The position numbers were made by a program, and so were the translations under genes. Positions 46,331 through 58,553 of a stretch of DNA of 64,000 nt are shown here, piece by piece. A model generated the notes under the pieces. That model was given only the letters and a program-made list of their open reading frames with translations. It was not told where the DNA came from and searched no databases. Source of the DNA: Physcomitrium patens (lineage: Eukaryota > Streptophyta > Bryopsida > Funariales > Funariaceae). Where the stretch lies: assembly GCF_000002425.4 (NCBI RefSeq), contig NC_037270.1, forward strand, positions 9,720,494-9,784,493, written 5' to 3'. The stretch's first letter is position 1. Each line of letters opens with the position of its first letter.

Positions 46331-47640
46331 TGATCAAGCTTTAAGAGAATCATTCTTTATTAATCAAAATCTACATCTCTTTCTTTTGAAGTAAGATAAA
46401 AACTTCTAAAAAGGATTTAAAAATCCTTGTTGTTTTTTTAATCAATAAGTGAATTTAAAATCAATTTTTAATAAAGACATGTTCTAATGGACTTAAGAAT
46501 GATTAAAAATATATACTGCCATGAAGTACTTGAGATTCTTTTGATCCATATATATAACAATTGAACTTAAAGTGCCTCCTAAGTAATGACACCATTCTTA
46601 AAATAAACCTATTTTTACAAAAAATTCATTATCATGGATCTTGTAGTTGATCTTGATTGTTAAAAATTTCTTAGAATAAAAAGCTATTTGGTGGAACTTA
46701 TTATCTACTTCTATTTATGATAATACTATACTCTAAGAAAAATCCAATATATCTATTTCTATAAAGAATGCATTAAAAAAATTGACACAATATAAGATTG
46801 GTGTAGAAATAAATGATATCTTCAAATCTTCAAATAATCCTTTAATTTCTTTATTTTACTTAAGTTTGTCTTTATATATCAGATTTGTAAGAAGAGTAGA
46901 AACTTGAAAAAATTTCTTGATAAAACTTCAATAATGATTGAAAAATTCCAAATTATATTAAAAAATCTATTATTATTTTTGAAACCTTACAATTCAAAAT
47001 AGTTTGGATTTTTTTTGGATCCATCACAAGGCCATTATTTAAAATGAAGTATCTTAAGAAGTTAACTTCAATAGTATGAAATACACACTTTTCTATCTTA
47101 GTATATAGTCTTATATCTCTAAGTTTTATAATACATGAAAAATATAAAATTTATGCTCTTCTATATTTTTAGAATAAATTACAATATTTTCTAGATATCA
47201 AATAACAAAATCATCAAGAAATTCTTAAAAAAACATCATTTATTAGATATCAAAAAGTAACTAGGATATTTGTGAGTCCAAAAAGTATATCATTATGTTC
47301 AAAATGTCTATACATGGTTTGAAATGTAATCTTCTATTCATCTCCCTTTTTGATGCATACTAGATTATATGGTCTTTATAAATATATTTTTATATAAATC
47401 TTTACTTAATTGAATTAATTAAAAAGATTTAAAATCAAAAACAAAGGATATCTATTCTTGATAGTGATCTTGTTGAGTCTTTAATAGTTTACATACATCT
47501 GCAATGATCTATTTTTCTTCTATACAAATAAGATAGGAGCTTTTTCTAGAGATTTCAAATAGTAAATGAAGTTTTTAGCCAAATTTTTGTCAATATATTT
47601 CAGAAGTGCACTCAACCTATTTTGCAATAAGCTATAAATT
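46331..47640 (-). pseudogene. gypsy-1 copy C RNase H and reverse transcriptase
   Basis: The minus strand is collinear with copy A 640-1800: for example the YTDHKNLEYF region (about 46,530), TDASDFALGAV (about 46,760) and the RT end. Many TAA and TGA codons replace Gln and Arg. No intact domain remains. Confidence 0.75.
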
Positions 47641-49400
47641 GATCCAAATGAAGGTTGACTTCTTTCTTAAAGATCAATTGAACAATCATATAAATGATGC
47701 TTTGAAAAGATATCTATATTTTTCTTCTCAAAAATATCTTAATATTCTTGATACTAACTTAGACTGTTACTTGTAATCTTTTTTCCATTAAGAATAGATG
47801 TGGAATGTATGGAAAAAGGTCATCTTTTTTTTACATCATGCTTGAAAGTTCTTGTACTTATTAATAACGATTTGATTTTATTGGACTTATAGATTTTTAC
47901 TTGACTAATAAAATCTTGGATTAAACTTCAAAAAAAATCAAGGTTACAAAAAATCTAATCTATTTTAGAATTATACTTCTTTAGCTATGATAATTCTAAA
48001 ATAAATAGGTTGGAAGGAAATCTTATAATATTGAATAATACTAAGTTATAATGACTATTAGTTTCTATATCTAAAGGAACATTTTTATGGATAATATCTT
48101 CAAAAGACAATGAATGACCATCTATTATATCTACATGTATATATTTGATATATTTTTACTAAAGATATTTCTTATTTTTTAAAAAAATCCTTTATCTAAA
48201 ATACAAGCTAAGGTTCATATATCTAATGAGGCAATGACTTTGTGATTTTTTGATCCTAAAAAAGATGAAGGCTTTGAAGAAAAAATAAGACCTATATTAG
48301 AAGATGTATAAGATTTTAGGTGCATGGTCTCTATTATAGCTGGTAAAATTCGTTTTTTGATATATTGTCTCCTTTCACAAACATGCTTCTTATTTTTTGA
48401 TTATATTGCTTCTTTAAATAATATTAAATAATATGCTTAGATTTTCCAAATTATAAGCTTAAATCTTGTTAAAGATGTTAATTTTTTTCTTACTTAATAT
48501 TAGATTTAAAACATATTGTATCAATTTACATAGACTCTAGTCTAGATGAATAAGCTTTTAAAAACTTGTAAGGTATTGTCATGACTTGATTTTTGTCTTT
48601 CCAACTAAATCTTTGTTCTTGGCATCTTTCAAAGAATTGATTGTCACATACAATGGCTTAAGCAATAAATTGCTATAATGATTATGCTCTTAGTATTATC
48701 AATAATAATTTTTTTATATTATCTTTAAATCTATATCAAAATTAATTGATAAGTATTTTAACATTCTAATAAAAATTTCATACAAGGTTTTAGTATTCAA
48801 TAGCATATGAGGTGGCTGAATGTAATCTTTATAGTAAAGATATAAGTTTGGTCTCTATTACCTTTTATCAATTACTTTTTCTAAATGTAGCCATAAACAC
48901 TTCTTAGAATGAATTCAAATTATAGAATAATTATAAATACTTTTCCATCAAAAATAAAAACAAAAAAAGAGCACTTACAAATAAAAGTGCACCTACAAAT
49001 CCGACTTGAGTAAATCCATCAAGGTATTGGAAAGGATGTAACTTTAGATAGAACCTCATTTGTTGTAGAAATTCTTGATATTTTGATCTTGTTCTATCAA
49101 AATCCTTTAACATACTTATCCTTGCTTCTTTTATACTTATAGTAGCAAGACTTTGCGGATTCAATTGTGAACTTAATCTGCTTGCTTCTTTGAACTACAA
49201 AACTTTTTGTCATAGACTTTTAGTTTCATTATTGACTTCTTCTATAAGCATAGGAATAATACTTCTATAATTTATGTTAGAAATACATGAGATTTCAACT
49301 TAAAAAGTATTAATAAGCTCATGAAGATTAATAATAGTTACAAATATTTTTAATTTTATCAAGAATAACATCTATAATTATTTTTTTATAGACAACTCAA
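47641..49400 (-). pseudogene. gypsy-1 copy C protease and gag
   Basis: Gag capsid is clear in 48931-49164: DFDRTRSKYQEFLQQMRFYL, then KLHPFQYLDGFTQVGFVGAL, the usual capsid pattern. The zinc-knuckle region lies near 48,370-48,450 and the protease near 48,000-48,270, both broken. With copy D this gives a full picture of the gag of the family. Confidence 0.78.
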
Positions 49401-49555
49401 ATAAATAAAAAGTCAAATTACAAGAGAGTAATTTGCAATTTCAAATATCAAATGAATATTTCTACAAATAAGGATAGTTCATTCTCTTTTAAAAAAAATC
49501 CATATTAAAAAACTAAATATTGATTTAAAGATGGATAGTTTGTAATCTTCAAAAT

Positions 49556-49973
49556 TATTAAAGACATATATTTCAAAGAAAAAAAACTTCAATACACTCT
49601 TTTGTTACTTAATAAGGCTAAAAAGTCACTCAAAAATAATAACATATTGAACTAGAATAGCTATTATTAAAGATAAAAAAACTAAAAAGACTTGAAACAA
49701 GACTAAGGACCAAAAAGGTATTGATAAGAGTAAAAAAGGCTTCACTATTGCCTCTGTATATACTATCTAACAAGAAGCTATGTGGCAACATTCTATAAGA
49801 CTTTCAACATGTGTCTAAATTCTGAAATACATGTCTTAACTTGTAAGGCAAGTTTTTATATATGGGCTATATAATTAGCTTGTTCTATAAGCTACCAATA
49901 TGTATGATATGTGGCTAATTTTTTAACCAAGTTTCTAACCTACCAATCAACTACAAATATATGTAAATCCAAA
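49556..49973 (-). repeat. gypsy-1 copy C 5' LTR, truncated
   Basis: The left end (ATTATTAAAGACATAT) aligns with the LTR end of copy D (ATTATCAGGGACATGA). The LTR runs collinear until AATCCAAAGT at 49,973 and then stops, lacking about the first 110 bases of the LTR. Confidence 0.75.
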
Positions 49974-50259
49974 GTATGAGACTTAAGTGTAGAGACTTAA
50001 GTGCGGAGGTAACTAATACAACTTTGTTTATTGCATTTTGCATTTACTTTAGCTGCTTGTAAATATCTCTTGGTGCAAAAATCATGCTTTAAATCTCAAA
50101 AAAAATAGTTAGTATTATTTTGATACTTTATACATGTCTGCAATTTGTTCAAGATAAATATTAATTTTTTTCTATGTAAATTATGAAATAAATTTTAATT
50201 AATATAAGAATTTGATAGTGATCTTCTTATTTTTCTTATAGTCAATTCTCTTATGAATA
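49974..50259. other. AT-rich stretch, no feature supported
   Basis: Starts with a short direct repeat (GAGACTTAAGTG twice). There may be a faint RT-like remnant on the minus strand near 50,110-50,200, but it is too decayed to claim. Confidence 0.35.
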
Positions 50260-50690
50260 TAGGTTCTATTATAAAATTTTCTAATTAAAAAGATACAATA
50301 AAAAAATATAGATAAAAGATAGGAAAGTAATAAAAGATTAAAAAAATAAAAGATATAAACATATAAAAAAAGAAATTAGGAATTGATTTTAGCAATAATT
50401 ACCTCAATAAAATAAGAATTAATATCCAAAAAAGACTAGTTGCCAACTATGGTCAAAATTAGATTGTGAGGCACAAAACTAAACACTTATGCAGATTTTA
50501 AGGTTCTTTTGCTAATTGGAGAGTGAATTATAAAATAAACCTAAATTAGGCTACTTTGAATCTTAATTTTGAGTATTTTGAGTTTTATTTGACTTTATAA
50601 GAGCTTTGCAAAGTCAAGGTTGTTTTGAAGTGGCTTTGGTTTTTATAAAATAAAATAAGATTGATATTTTGGATAATTTTATGAACTTTG

Positions 50691-50691
<1 letters not shown>

Positions 50692-50722
<31 letters not shown>
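50692..50722. repeat. (AT)n microsatellite
   Basis: About 31 bp of alternating A and T. Confidence 0.9.
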
Positions 50723-50724
<2 letters not shown>

Positions 50725-51503
50725 GTGAAAATTTTTAGATTTTTGAATATAATTATGGTAAATATGTGATATAAATTTAAGCTTAATCAAACTATTAAAT
50801 TGAATATTATTAAAGTTTAAGTGGATTGAGGGCTAAGAAATTGGAATTTGATGGTTAGCATGAATTTCTAAGATCTTCAATAATTTTTAAATTGGATTGT
50901 AGTTAAAATTATTTTTATAAATAGAAGACTTAATTTTTAATATTTGTGTGAATTTTTAGAGTAATTCAATAGTTTCAAAAGGAGATATTGGCATTGAAAG
51001 CTTAACATCAAGATTGGAGGAAGAAGCGAGTCAACATCTATATGAATTATCTTATATTTCTTTAAATTAATATGTGCAATTGATTTCATTTTTTTGTGCT
51101 TATTTCTAACTTAGTTATTAAAAAGTATGAAAATTTTGAGTTGAAATCAATAGTTCAATTATTACTTATTAAATTTTTAATCTGCTATATTTATTGTTTA
51201 ATGCTATCTAGTTTATTAAGTTTTTGATTAAGATTTGATTTAAGATTTTATTAGAATTTGATTAAGATTTGGTTTAGAATTTTGTTAGAATTTGATTAAG
51301 ATTTGGTATAGGATTTGATTAGAATTTGGTATAGAATTAGGATTTAGGATTTTTTAAAGATTTGGTTAATATTTTATTATAATTTAATCTAAGATTTTGT
51401 TAAGATTTGATTATGAATTTTTTAAAGATTTGATTAGAGTTAAATTAGAATTTGGTCTATAATTTAGATAGGATTTGATTGAAGTTAGTGGATTTGATTG
51501 AAG

Positions 51504-51504
<1 letters not shown>

Positions 51505-51555
<51 letters not shown>
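51505..51555. repeat. (AT)n microsatellite
   Basis: About 51 bp of alternating A and T, next to the aaatcctaa-type array, as at 25957-25998. Confidence 0.95.
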
Positions 51556-51558
<3 letters not shown>

Positions 51559-51730
51559 ATGGTCAATTTATAATTTTTTTATGCTTTGTTTAAAAAATTT
51601 TGAGACTTCATTTGAAATTTGATTAAAGATTAGTTAGTATTATTATAATTTAATTAAATTTTGTTAGAATTATATTAGACTTATTAGGATCTCCTTATTG
51701 TAAGTTCTGTTTTACCTAATATATCTAAAT

Positions 51731-52744
51731 ATCTAAAATATTTTTCAATAAACTTCATAAAATATGATAATGCTTAGGTTGTTCTTAAGATTTTGAATTT
51801 ATTTCTTTTAATAGTTAGTAAGTAGATTCAAGCATTTTTACTTTCAAGGTGGTTTTGAGAATATTTGAGTGAACCTTGGTAATAGATCGGCTCCTATCTA
51901 TCCATAAGTAGCAATTTTATGCTTAAATTCATGAATTTAAATAATTTGTTATTAAAAAATTCTAGCTAATTTATATCATTGCTTTATTATGTATTCTAAA
52001 TAAATACTTGTATTCGAAATGATGGTTTATTTCAAATTATTTTAAGTCAAGGATATTTGTCTAATTATGATGAGCTTTTCTACTAATTATTTTTTGTGAT
52101 GTGCATCTTTTTATTGAACTAGGTTTTAGTTGCAACAATGTGAGACAAACAATTGATGAGATTGAAGAGCAATCTTTGATGATTTTTTAATTTGGTTTTG
52201 ATTTGTGGTGCGTAGCAACTGAATTCTTTCTTCAATTGGAGTTCTTTGTCAATTACTTGTCCTTTTTGAGAAATTCACTTTTAACTTCAATCCAATCCTA
52301 TAACTCACCTCTTATGGTAGAAATAATGTAAAACAATGACACAATTCTAAATAAATATTGTATTTATAAAGAGTTCAAGAAAACAAGATTCATGACATGT
52401 AAAGAGTAGAGATCAAGGCTCATACACCTAATGTATCAAATTGTGTTCTATTAAACTAAATAAACTCTAAATCCCATAAATATGAATTCATTCCTTTGTT
52501 AAAAATGGTTGTATATTAGTCTATGCCAAAAAATGTAGAAGGGGGCTAATCAATTTTTTCATGATAAGCAAGCCTAATTTATACTTAAAAAAGAATAAAT
52601 GTGATAGCTTATTAGGTTAAGAGAGTTTTGATATTATGACATAAGTAAAATATAGATTTTCTATTATTAAGAATAAAAAAATATTCTTGATATTTTAATC
52701 TATTTTAAGGATATAAATAATATTTTTTTTTGTTTATATATATT
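51731..52744. other. intergenic sequence, no gene seen
   Basis: No supported feature apart from a possible decayed start of the copy B LTR after 52,638. There may be faint pol remnants (for example near 51,960-52,140), which I could not assign. Confidence 0.4.
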
Positions 52745-52823
52745 TGTAAGTAATTGATAGGTTGAAAACTTGATTAACTAGTTGACCACGTGTTGTATAT
52801 ATTGATCACTTGTAATAAAAGTT

Positions 52824-52869
<46 letters not shown>

Positions 52870-53162
52870 TTTCTCGTAAATGTGATACATGATTTGCAAG
52901 TTAGATACATATCAAAGGTCCTATAGAACGTTGTTACATAGCTCCAAGTTAGATGGTATATATAGAGATAAGAGTGAAGCCTTTTTCATTCTTTTCAATA
53001 TTTTTTTGTCCTTAGTCTTATTTTAAGACATTCTAGTTTTTTTTATCTATATCAATAGCCGTTCTATTTAAATATTATACCATCTTTAAATAATTATTTA
53101 TTTTTTTGAGTGATTTAAGAATGTATTGATTTTTTGGTTTTTTAAAGTTCACGTTCTTAATA
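52745..53162 (+). repeat. gypsy-1 copy B LTR (5' part missing or disrupted)
   Basis: AAAGGTCCTATAGAACGTTG, ATGGTATATATAGAGATAAG and AGTGAAGCC are collinear with 4180-4250 of copy A. The end TTCTTAATA corresponds to CCTTGACA. The first quarter of the LTR cannot be aligned. Confidence 0.8.
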
Positions 53163-53394
53163 CTTTAGCAAGAGTCCTAACTCATTGTTTTGTTTTTTAG
53201 AAGTGAGTAGATTATTCTAATTTTATTATTATATTTTGAATGTTACAAAGTATCAATCTTTAAATTATTTTTTTACTTTTTTAATGCTGATTTTTTTTCT
53301 TAAGTTAAGTATACTATCTTTCTTTTTAGAATTTTTATTGATAGTAGACATTATAAAGTACCTTCGTTTAATTTGATTTGTAGATTTATTTGAA

Positions 53395-54470
53395 TTGTCT
53401 ATAGAAGAAAAAATTATGGATGCTATACTCTACAAAAGTGAGAATAGATTTGTAAATGTTACAACTCTTCATGTACTTGTCAACACTTTTAAGGTTGAAA
53501 TCTCTTATATTTTTTACGTCAATTATAGAGGTACTATTCCTATGCCTATAAAAGAAGACAATAATGAAATTCAAAGTCTATGCTAAAAACTTGTGCAATT
53601 GAAAGAAATAAGTAGATTAAGTTTACAACTGAAATTAAAAAGTCTTGCTACTACAAGCATAAGAGAAGAAATGATAAGTATATTAGAGAAGTTTGATGGA
53701 ACAAGATCAAAGTTTTAAGGATATCTATAATAAGTGAAGTTCTATCTAAAGTTGCATTGTTTCCAATACCTTCATGGATTTAATTAAGTTAGATTCATAT
53801 GTACACTTCTATATGAAAGTATACTTTCTTAATTTGTACCTTTGATGGAAAAAGATTCTTGACTTTTCTATAAAAACAGATTTATTCTTGGAAGTATTTA
53901 TAGCCATATTTGGAAAAAGTAATTGAAATAAGATAGTAAAGACCAAATTCTTATCTTTACAAGAAGAATCACATTTAACTACTTTATAAACTATTGAATT
54001 TAAAAACCTTGCTTGCAATATGGATTGGAATGAAAACGCCCTAATTAATCAATTTTAATATGAATTAAAAGAAAATATCAAAGATTTATTATTGAATATA
54101 TTAAAAAAAATTATTGAAATAATTTATTACTTAAATCATTACACACAACAATCAATTCTTTAAAAGAATCTAAAAATAAATATTTGATTGAAGAGATATA
54201 AGTCAAGTTATGGCAAAACCTTCTAAGTTTTCAAAAACTTATTTATCAAGATCAAAACCTATGTAAATTGACACGATATATTTCAAATCTCTTACGAAGC
54301 AAGAAAAAGATTTGATATTATCATGTTATAACACTACCATTAGTGATAATATTATAGAGGAGTCTAAATAAAAATATTGTGATAATAAAATTCATCCTTC
54401 AATTCAAATTACAAGTTGGCCTCAATTAAGAATTTTTTATAATTTGTGGTATGAAGTGAGACATGAAAAT
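53395..54470 (+). pseudogene. gypsy-1 copy B gag
   Basis: The start (MSIEEKIMDAILYKSENRFV, then NVTTLHVLVNTFKVEISYI) aligns with copy D gag (MERKIMDTTPSGSENRFATI). An in-frame stop follows after 63 codons, and later parts are in other frames: GTRSKF near 53,700, the capsid region to 54,100, and AKPSKFSKTYLSRSKPM near 54,210. The ATG at 53416 (MDAI) or the in-frame codon upstream may be the true start. Confidence 0.75.
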
Positions 54471-54724
54471 AACAAAAAAATGAGAATAAATACAAAATAA
54501 GTAAAAAGAATGTATTCAAGCAAATACACACTCTAAAATTTAGTCTAAGTCTATTCATTAGATTTTCATCTAATAAAAGATGAAAATAAAAAATAAAAGT
54601 TATGTTTTAAGATGTTTTATTTTAATATCTTTTCAATGACATAAAAAACATGAAAATCTAAGTTATTATGAATAAGTTATGAAGGTTTAAAAATAAGAAA
54701 TAAATAAATTAAAAATTAAATAAA
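54471..54724. other. AT-rich junction between copies B and D
   Basis: No feature recognised. Confidence 0.4.
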
Positions 54725-54878
54725 AATATCTAGCAAGCTTTTTTAAAAGACTTTATAAAATTAATCTATATTTACCTAATTCTACCTAATTATATAAGTA
54801 ATTATTGAAGTAAATGTATATATTCATGACATTACCTCCCCCCCCTTTTTAGAGACAAGTTCTATAAAGAGCGGTCTT

Positions 54879-56612
54879 CATATCTTGAGGAAGTCCAAGA
54901 TGCGGCAAATTGTATTTGCCACATACTTCAATCTTTGCTCTCTTTGAAGATGGTTGATAGGCCTTCTTAGCCATCGACAGTGTTCCATACCAGAGCAAGA
55001 AGACCACCCTATTATTTAGTCATTGTTGAGGCCTTTGTAACTTCTTTCAAACACCATTGCTGTGATATAATACGACTATATAGTGAAATTATAATCAAAA
55101 TTGAATTTCTAATTAATATCTAATTATCTTAGTTTAATTATAATTTGAGGTATCTAAACATGGCTTTTATAAAAGCCTCTTAGGTTATTTCCTTATCTTA
55201 ATAGTTAGTAAGTTGAAGATTAGTTAGTAATTTTACCTTCTAAGTTGTAGAGACTCTTCTACTACCTTAGAACAACCATAAATTAATAAAATCACATTTG
55301 AAGAGGTAAATAATTAGTATATTTAATACTAGGATTAAGTTGAGAGTAGGATTGGGCTAAAAAATCCTTAGGATAGGTTAGATTGATACCCGGGCATCGA
55401 CCGTTTGTGAGATAGGATCGAAATCAGACCTCTAGCCACTAAAACAACAGCCTAGGGCGAAATAGAGATTCATTTGAAGATCGGAGGATAGGATTTGAGA
55501 GCTAGTTTGAAGTTCTTTCTAAAGGCATAAGGATTATTTTTGGAAGATTTTTAAGGACTTAGAAATTGTTATTCGAAGTTAGGGTTTATATCAGTGATTT
55601 GGGTTTTATATAATATAATTAAGACTAGCAATTTTGGCTAGTTCGTACAATTGATATAACATCTACGGTTGAAAATTTAATAATATTTGTATCATTAGAT
55701 TTTCTAAGTGTAAAAAAAATTTTGTGATAATCTAACGGCATAATTTAGAGATATCTAGTTTTTAGCATAAGAGGGTTTCAAAAGGTGGCAGTTTGAGGTT
55801 GGATAGGGTTTCTATGATATCTAAAGATCTATCAATTGGATTAAGGTGAAAATCGGCATGGTCTTGAAGGACTTAAAGATCAAGCTACACACCAATTTTG
55901 AGACAAAGTTAACGGTTGAAAAAGGAGAAATCACTGCTAGGATTTTTGCTTCACTTATCAAGTTGGCAGTCGAGTAACATCAATGCAATTTTTGGAGGTT
56001 TTCTTACAATCTGTAAGTTGGATTAGGCTAAAACTTCTTGAGCATATGGAAGACTTACATTGACAATTGTATGCAAAATTCTACATTAAGTGGATGGTCG
56101 GATTGGATGTTACAGCTTGTTAAAGCTCACTAATTAGTATTGGAGCTTACAAGAAAAATCTAAATTACTTAAATATAAAAGTAACAAGGTAATTGGAATT
56201 TTATATGGTTAAGACTATTAAAAAGAGTGTTTTTAGCACTTTTGAATTGAAATTCAGATTGTGTTCTTCTCATATGGACAAAACCTATTAGGATTTCTTG
56301 GCTACTTGTGAAACACAATCTTACCTTCCATAGCTAGATGCCCGATGCATTCCTGAGCAAGACAACACATAATACGACACCATCAGGAGTTGTTCCTACC
56401 TCTAATAAAATCACCAAACAGCGAGAGTCTCTTCCAATGTTGTGATACCAAATACGTTATATCTTGCCATCTATTTGAAGAAAGACATCTCATTCTTGAG
56501 GATCTTCATCTTGATTCCGTCATCTTGAAGGTTGTGACAATTGCAATGTCTTATCTAACAAATCCTCAAATGAAAGCTCTTGAGTTGAATGTGTTGGTTA
56601 TTGATTTTCCAT
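54879..56612 (-). pseudogene. accessory ORF, copy D (split by solo LTR S7)
   Basis: ATG is at 56612-56610 and the stop at 54881-54879, both at the positions of the copy A ORF. The 5' half shows RIWYHNIGRDSRCLVILLEV without frameshift. After the insertion, SYKGLNND, IIGWSS, CRWLRRPINHLQREQR and YVANTICRILDFLKI continue in the same frame to the same stop. Differences are point changes, with stops at Q, R or Q codons. This independent copy is the main evidence that the ORF is a real gene of the family. Confidence 0.8.
55058..56379 (-). mobile_element. solo LTR S7 (1,322 bp) in the accessory ORF of copy D
   Basis: On the minus strand it starts TGTCGTATTATGTGTTGTC and ends TATATCACAGCA, with CCAT on both sides (55054-55057 and 56380-56383) as a perfect 4-bp target duplication. 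No internal region, primer site or polypurine tract is present, so it is a solo LTR formed by LTR-LTR recombination. CGATGCATTCCTGAGCAAGA and the GGATTAAG..GAAAATCGG segment are shared with S8. Confidence 0.88.
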
Positions 56613-56639
56613 CTCTTTAGCATCACAAATATACACAAG

Positions 56640-57468
56640 CTATAAAAAAAGATAGAAGGTAGAATGTTATCTTCTTTTGATCTTGATTCTTTTATAGTAA
56701 AGATTTGTTATTCTTTATTTTGGTTTTGATGGATTTTGTTGATGAAAAGCTTCAACTTTTTTTGCCGTATTTGTAAAATTCTTTGATAGATTTCATGTAC
56801 ATTCATTAATATCATATCTGCACCAATAAACAAGATATTGCAACCTATTTTAGCGCCACATTGAGTCTAAGACTTCTTCCACCTTGAACTTTTGATTATT
56901 ATCTACTTCTATAGGAGGAGGTGGCATTTGTCTTCTTTCCAAAATATTCACTATCTTATACGGCTTAAGAAGGGATATGTGAAATATAAGATAGATCTTT
57001 ATAGACTCCAATAGATATAATCAATAAGCAATAAGATTGATTTATTCACAAATAAAAAAAGGTCTCAGCCTATGATAGTCCAACTTATTACAAAGACAAG
57101 TAGTTTTAATATTGTGACAAAGTAACCATACCTTGTCACCTATGTTGAATTGTAGTTGCTCCTTGCGATAGACATCTGCATTGGTTTTTTGCCGTCCTTG
57201 AGCTTCTTTTAATTGTATCTTCATTATTGCATGTGGCTCTAATAAATGTTTTGCTAAATCTTTCGCCATAGGATTATCAACTTTTGAAAAGTCAAAAGTA
57301 TCAAGTCATGGATGATAACCATAATTAGCAAAGAAATGTGTTTTTTGAATATAAGAGTGTATTGAATTATTGTATGCAAACTTTGCCAATGGCAAAAGAG
57401 TTGTCCAATCATCTTGATGATAGTTGATAGTACACTTCAAATATTATTCTAAAATTTGATTCACCCGT
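56640..57468 (-). pseudogene. integrase C-terminal part and chromodomain, copy D
   Basis: The ORF 57042-57269 reads AKDLAKHLLEPHAIMKIQLK, then QKTNADVYRKEQLQFNIGDK and LDYHRLRPFF, collinear with copy A residues 701-768. Chromodomain sequence follows at 56,640-56,950 in several frames. Confidence 0.82.
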
Positions 57469-58553
57469 TGTCGTGATATAACATGGATAACAAGTAAAAG
57501 GGTGAAGAAAATATCATGTTTTGAGGATCTCACTTCAAAAATATTGTAGAAAATTATCTTGGAAAAATACATATTAGTCAAAGGATAGAAAAATTAAAGG
57601 TGCTAATGCTACCTATTTATAAATTATGCTTCTATTTACTTTGTAAGGCCATAAATAAGGAAAAATAAGGTAGATTAGAAAAATAAAGAATATAGGCATA
57701 TGTAGGGAGGATTTAGGAATACAAATTAGTAAAAATTACCTCAAGAAGACGAAAGTTGATACCCGAAGAGGACCGGTTATGAACCTGGATTGAAATCAGA
57801 TCTCGAGGCACAAAACCATGCTCGGACGGCGACTCAAGGGTTCTTTGGGAGATTGGAGACCTAACTAGGGGGCAATTTTGTGGAGGAATTTTTAAGAGGT
57901 GATTTCGTGTCGTTTGGATCAATATTGAATTTTTGAGGAATTTTCAAAGAGAGTGATGTTCTTTGTGAATTTAGATCTTTGAGAAATAAAACCGGTTTAC
58001 AAATTTTTAGATTTCGTAACTTTTGTCGCATTTTTATGGATGAAAATTTAGAAACTTATTGATATGCTTGTTTTGAATGTGTATAAGAGATTTGAAGTCA
58101 ATCGAATGGCTAGATCGATACATATAAAGGTTTTTGTAGGCTAAGATCTTGAGATTTAGGGTTTTGAGGACCAATAAGATTTTCTTAGATATCTAGCAAT
58201 CTATTAATTGGATTGGAGAGATTTTTGGTTTTATCACTAGAAGATTTGATTTTCTATATGCAAATAAAATTTGGAAGCAATTGAACGGTGGAATAAGGAG
58301 ATATTGGCACTGAAAGTTTGACTAAGTTTTCTTTAATATTCTTTTATATTTCTTTAGGATTTCTTTGTGTTTCTTTTATAACTTCAATAAAATTAAATTG
58401 AGCTTGCATAATATTTGATTATGATTGTTAACATTTAATTATAATTTCTCTATAATTCTATTGGATTGTTAGGAATTTTTGTTGCAATTTTCTTTTACCT
58501 TCCACAGCTAGGTGCCCGGTGCATTCTCAAGCAAGACTTCATGTAATATGACA
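57469..58553 (-). mobile_element. solo LTR S8 (1,085 bp) in the integrase of copy D
   Basis: On the minus strand it starts TGTCATATTACATGAAGTC and ends TATATCACGACA. The 4-bp flanks are CCGT (57465-57468) and TCGT (58554-58557), a duplication with one C to T change. The integrase sequence on either side joins at the HPQ.D..T region when the insertion is removed. It contains the best copy of the family's AGGACCGGTTATGAACC block (57,771). Confidence 0.87.

Larger units (their letters stand above)
32617..49973 (-). mobile_element. gypsy-1 copy C, split by nested insertions
   Basis: The element's own sequence is 32617-34241 (3' LTR, accessory ORF, chromodomain and integrase C-terminus) plus about 45,466-49,973 (integrase core, RNase H, RT, protease, gag, 5' LTR). 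Between them lie a solo-type LTR (34242-34769 and 42234-43110), gypsy-2 within it, and an unidentified 2.3-kb block (43111-45465). About 200 bp of integrase (equivalent to A 2530-2700) is not found and may be deleted at the insertion. The 5' LTR is truncated at 49,973. Confidence 0.78.
50260..51730 (-). repeat. decayed LTR S6 of the TGTC..TATTA family
   Basis: It contains AAAGACTAGTTGCCAACTAT (50,435), equivalent to the AGGACCGGTTATGAACC block, then TCTAAGATCTTCAATAATTT, and a reverse array of ATTTGATTAAGATTTGG type (51,200-51,480). It ends at TTGTAAGTTCTGTTTTACCT (51,700), the reverse of the AGGTAAAA...TTGCAA region. Two long AT repeats are included. Confidence 0.65.
52745..54470 (+). mobile_element. 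gypsy-1 copy B, 5' part only
   Basis: It comprises the LTR (52745-53162, with an (AT)n expansion at 52828-52865), the leader and gag in plus orientation. It stops in gag at about 54,470, near the left end of copy D. Protease and pol are absent. Confidence 0.82.
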
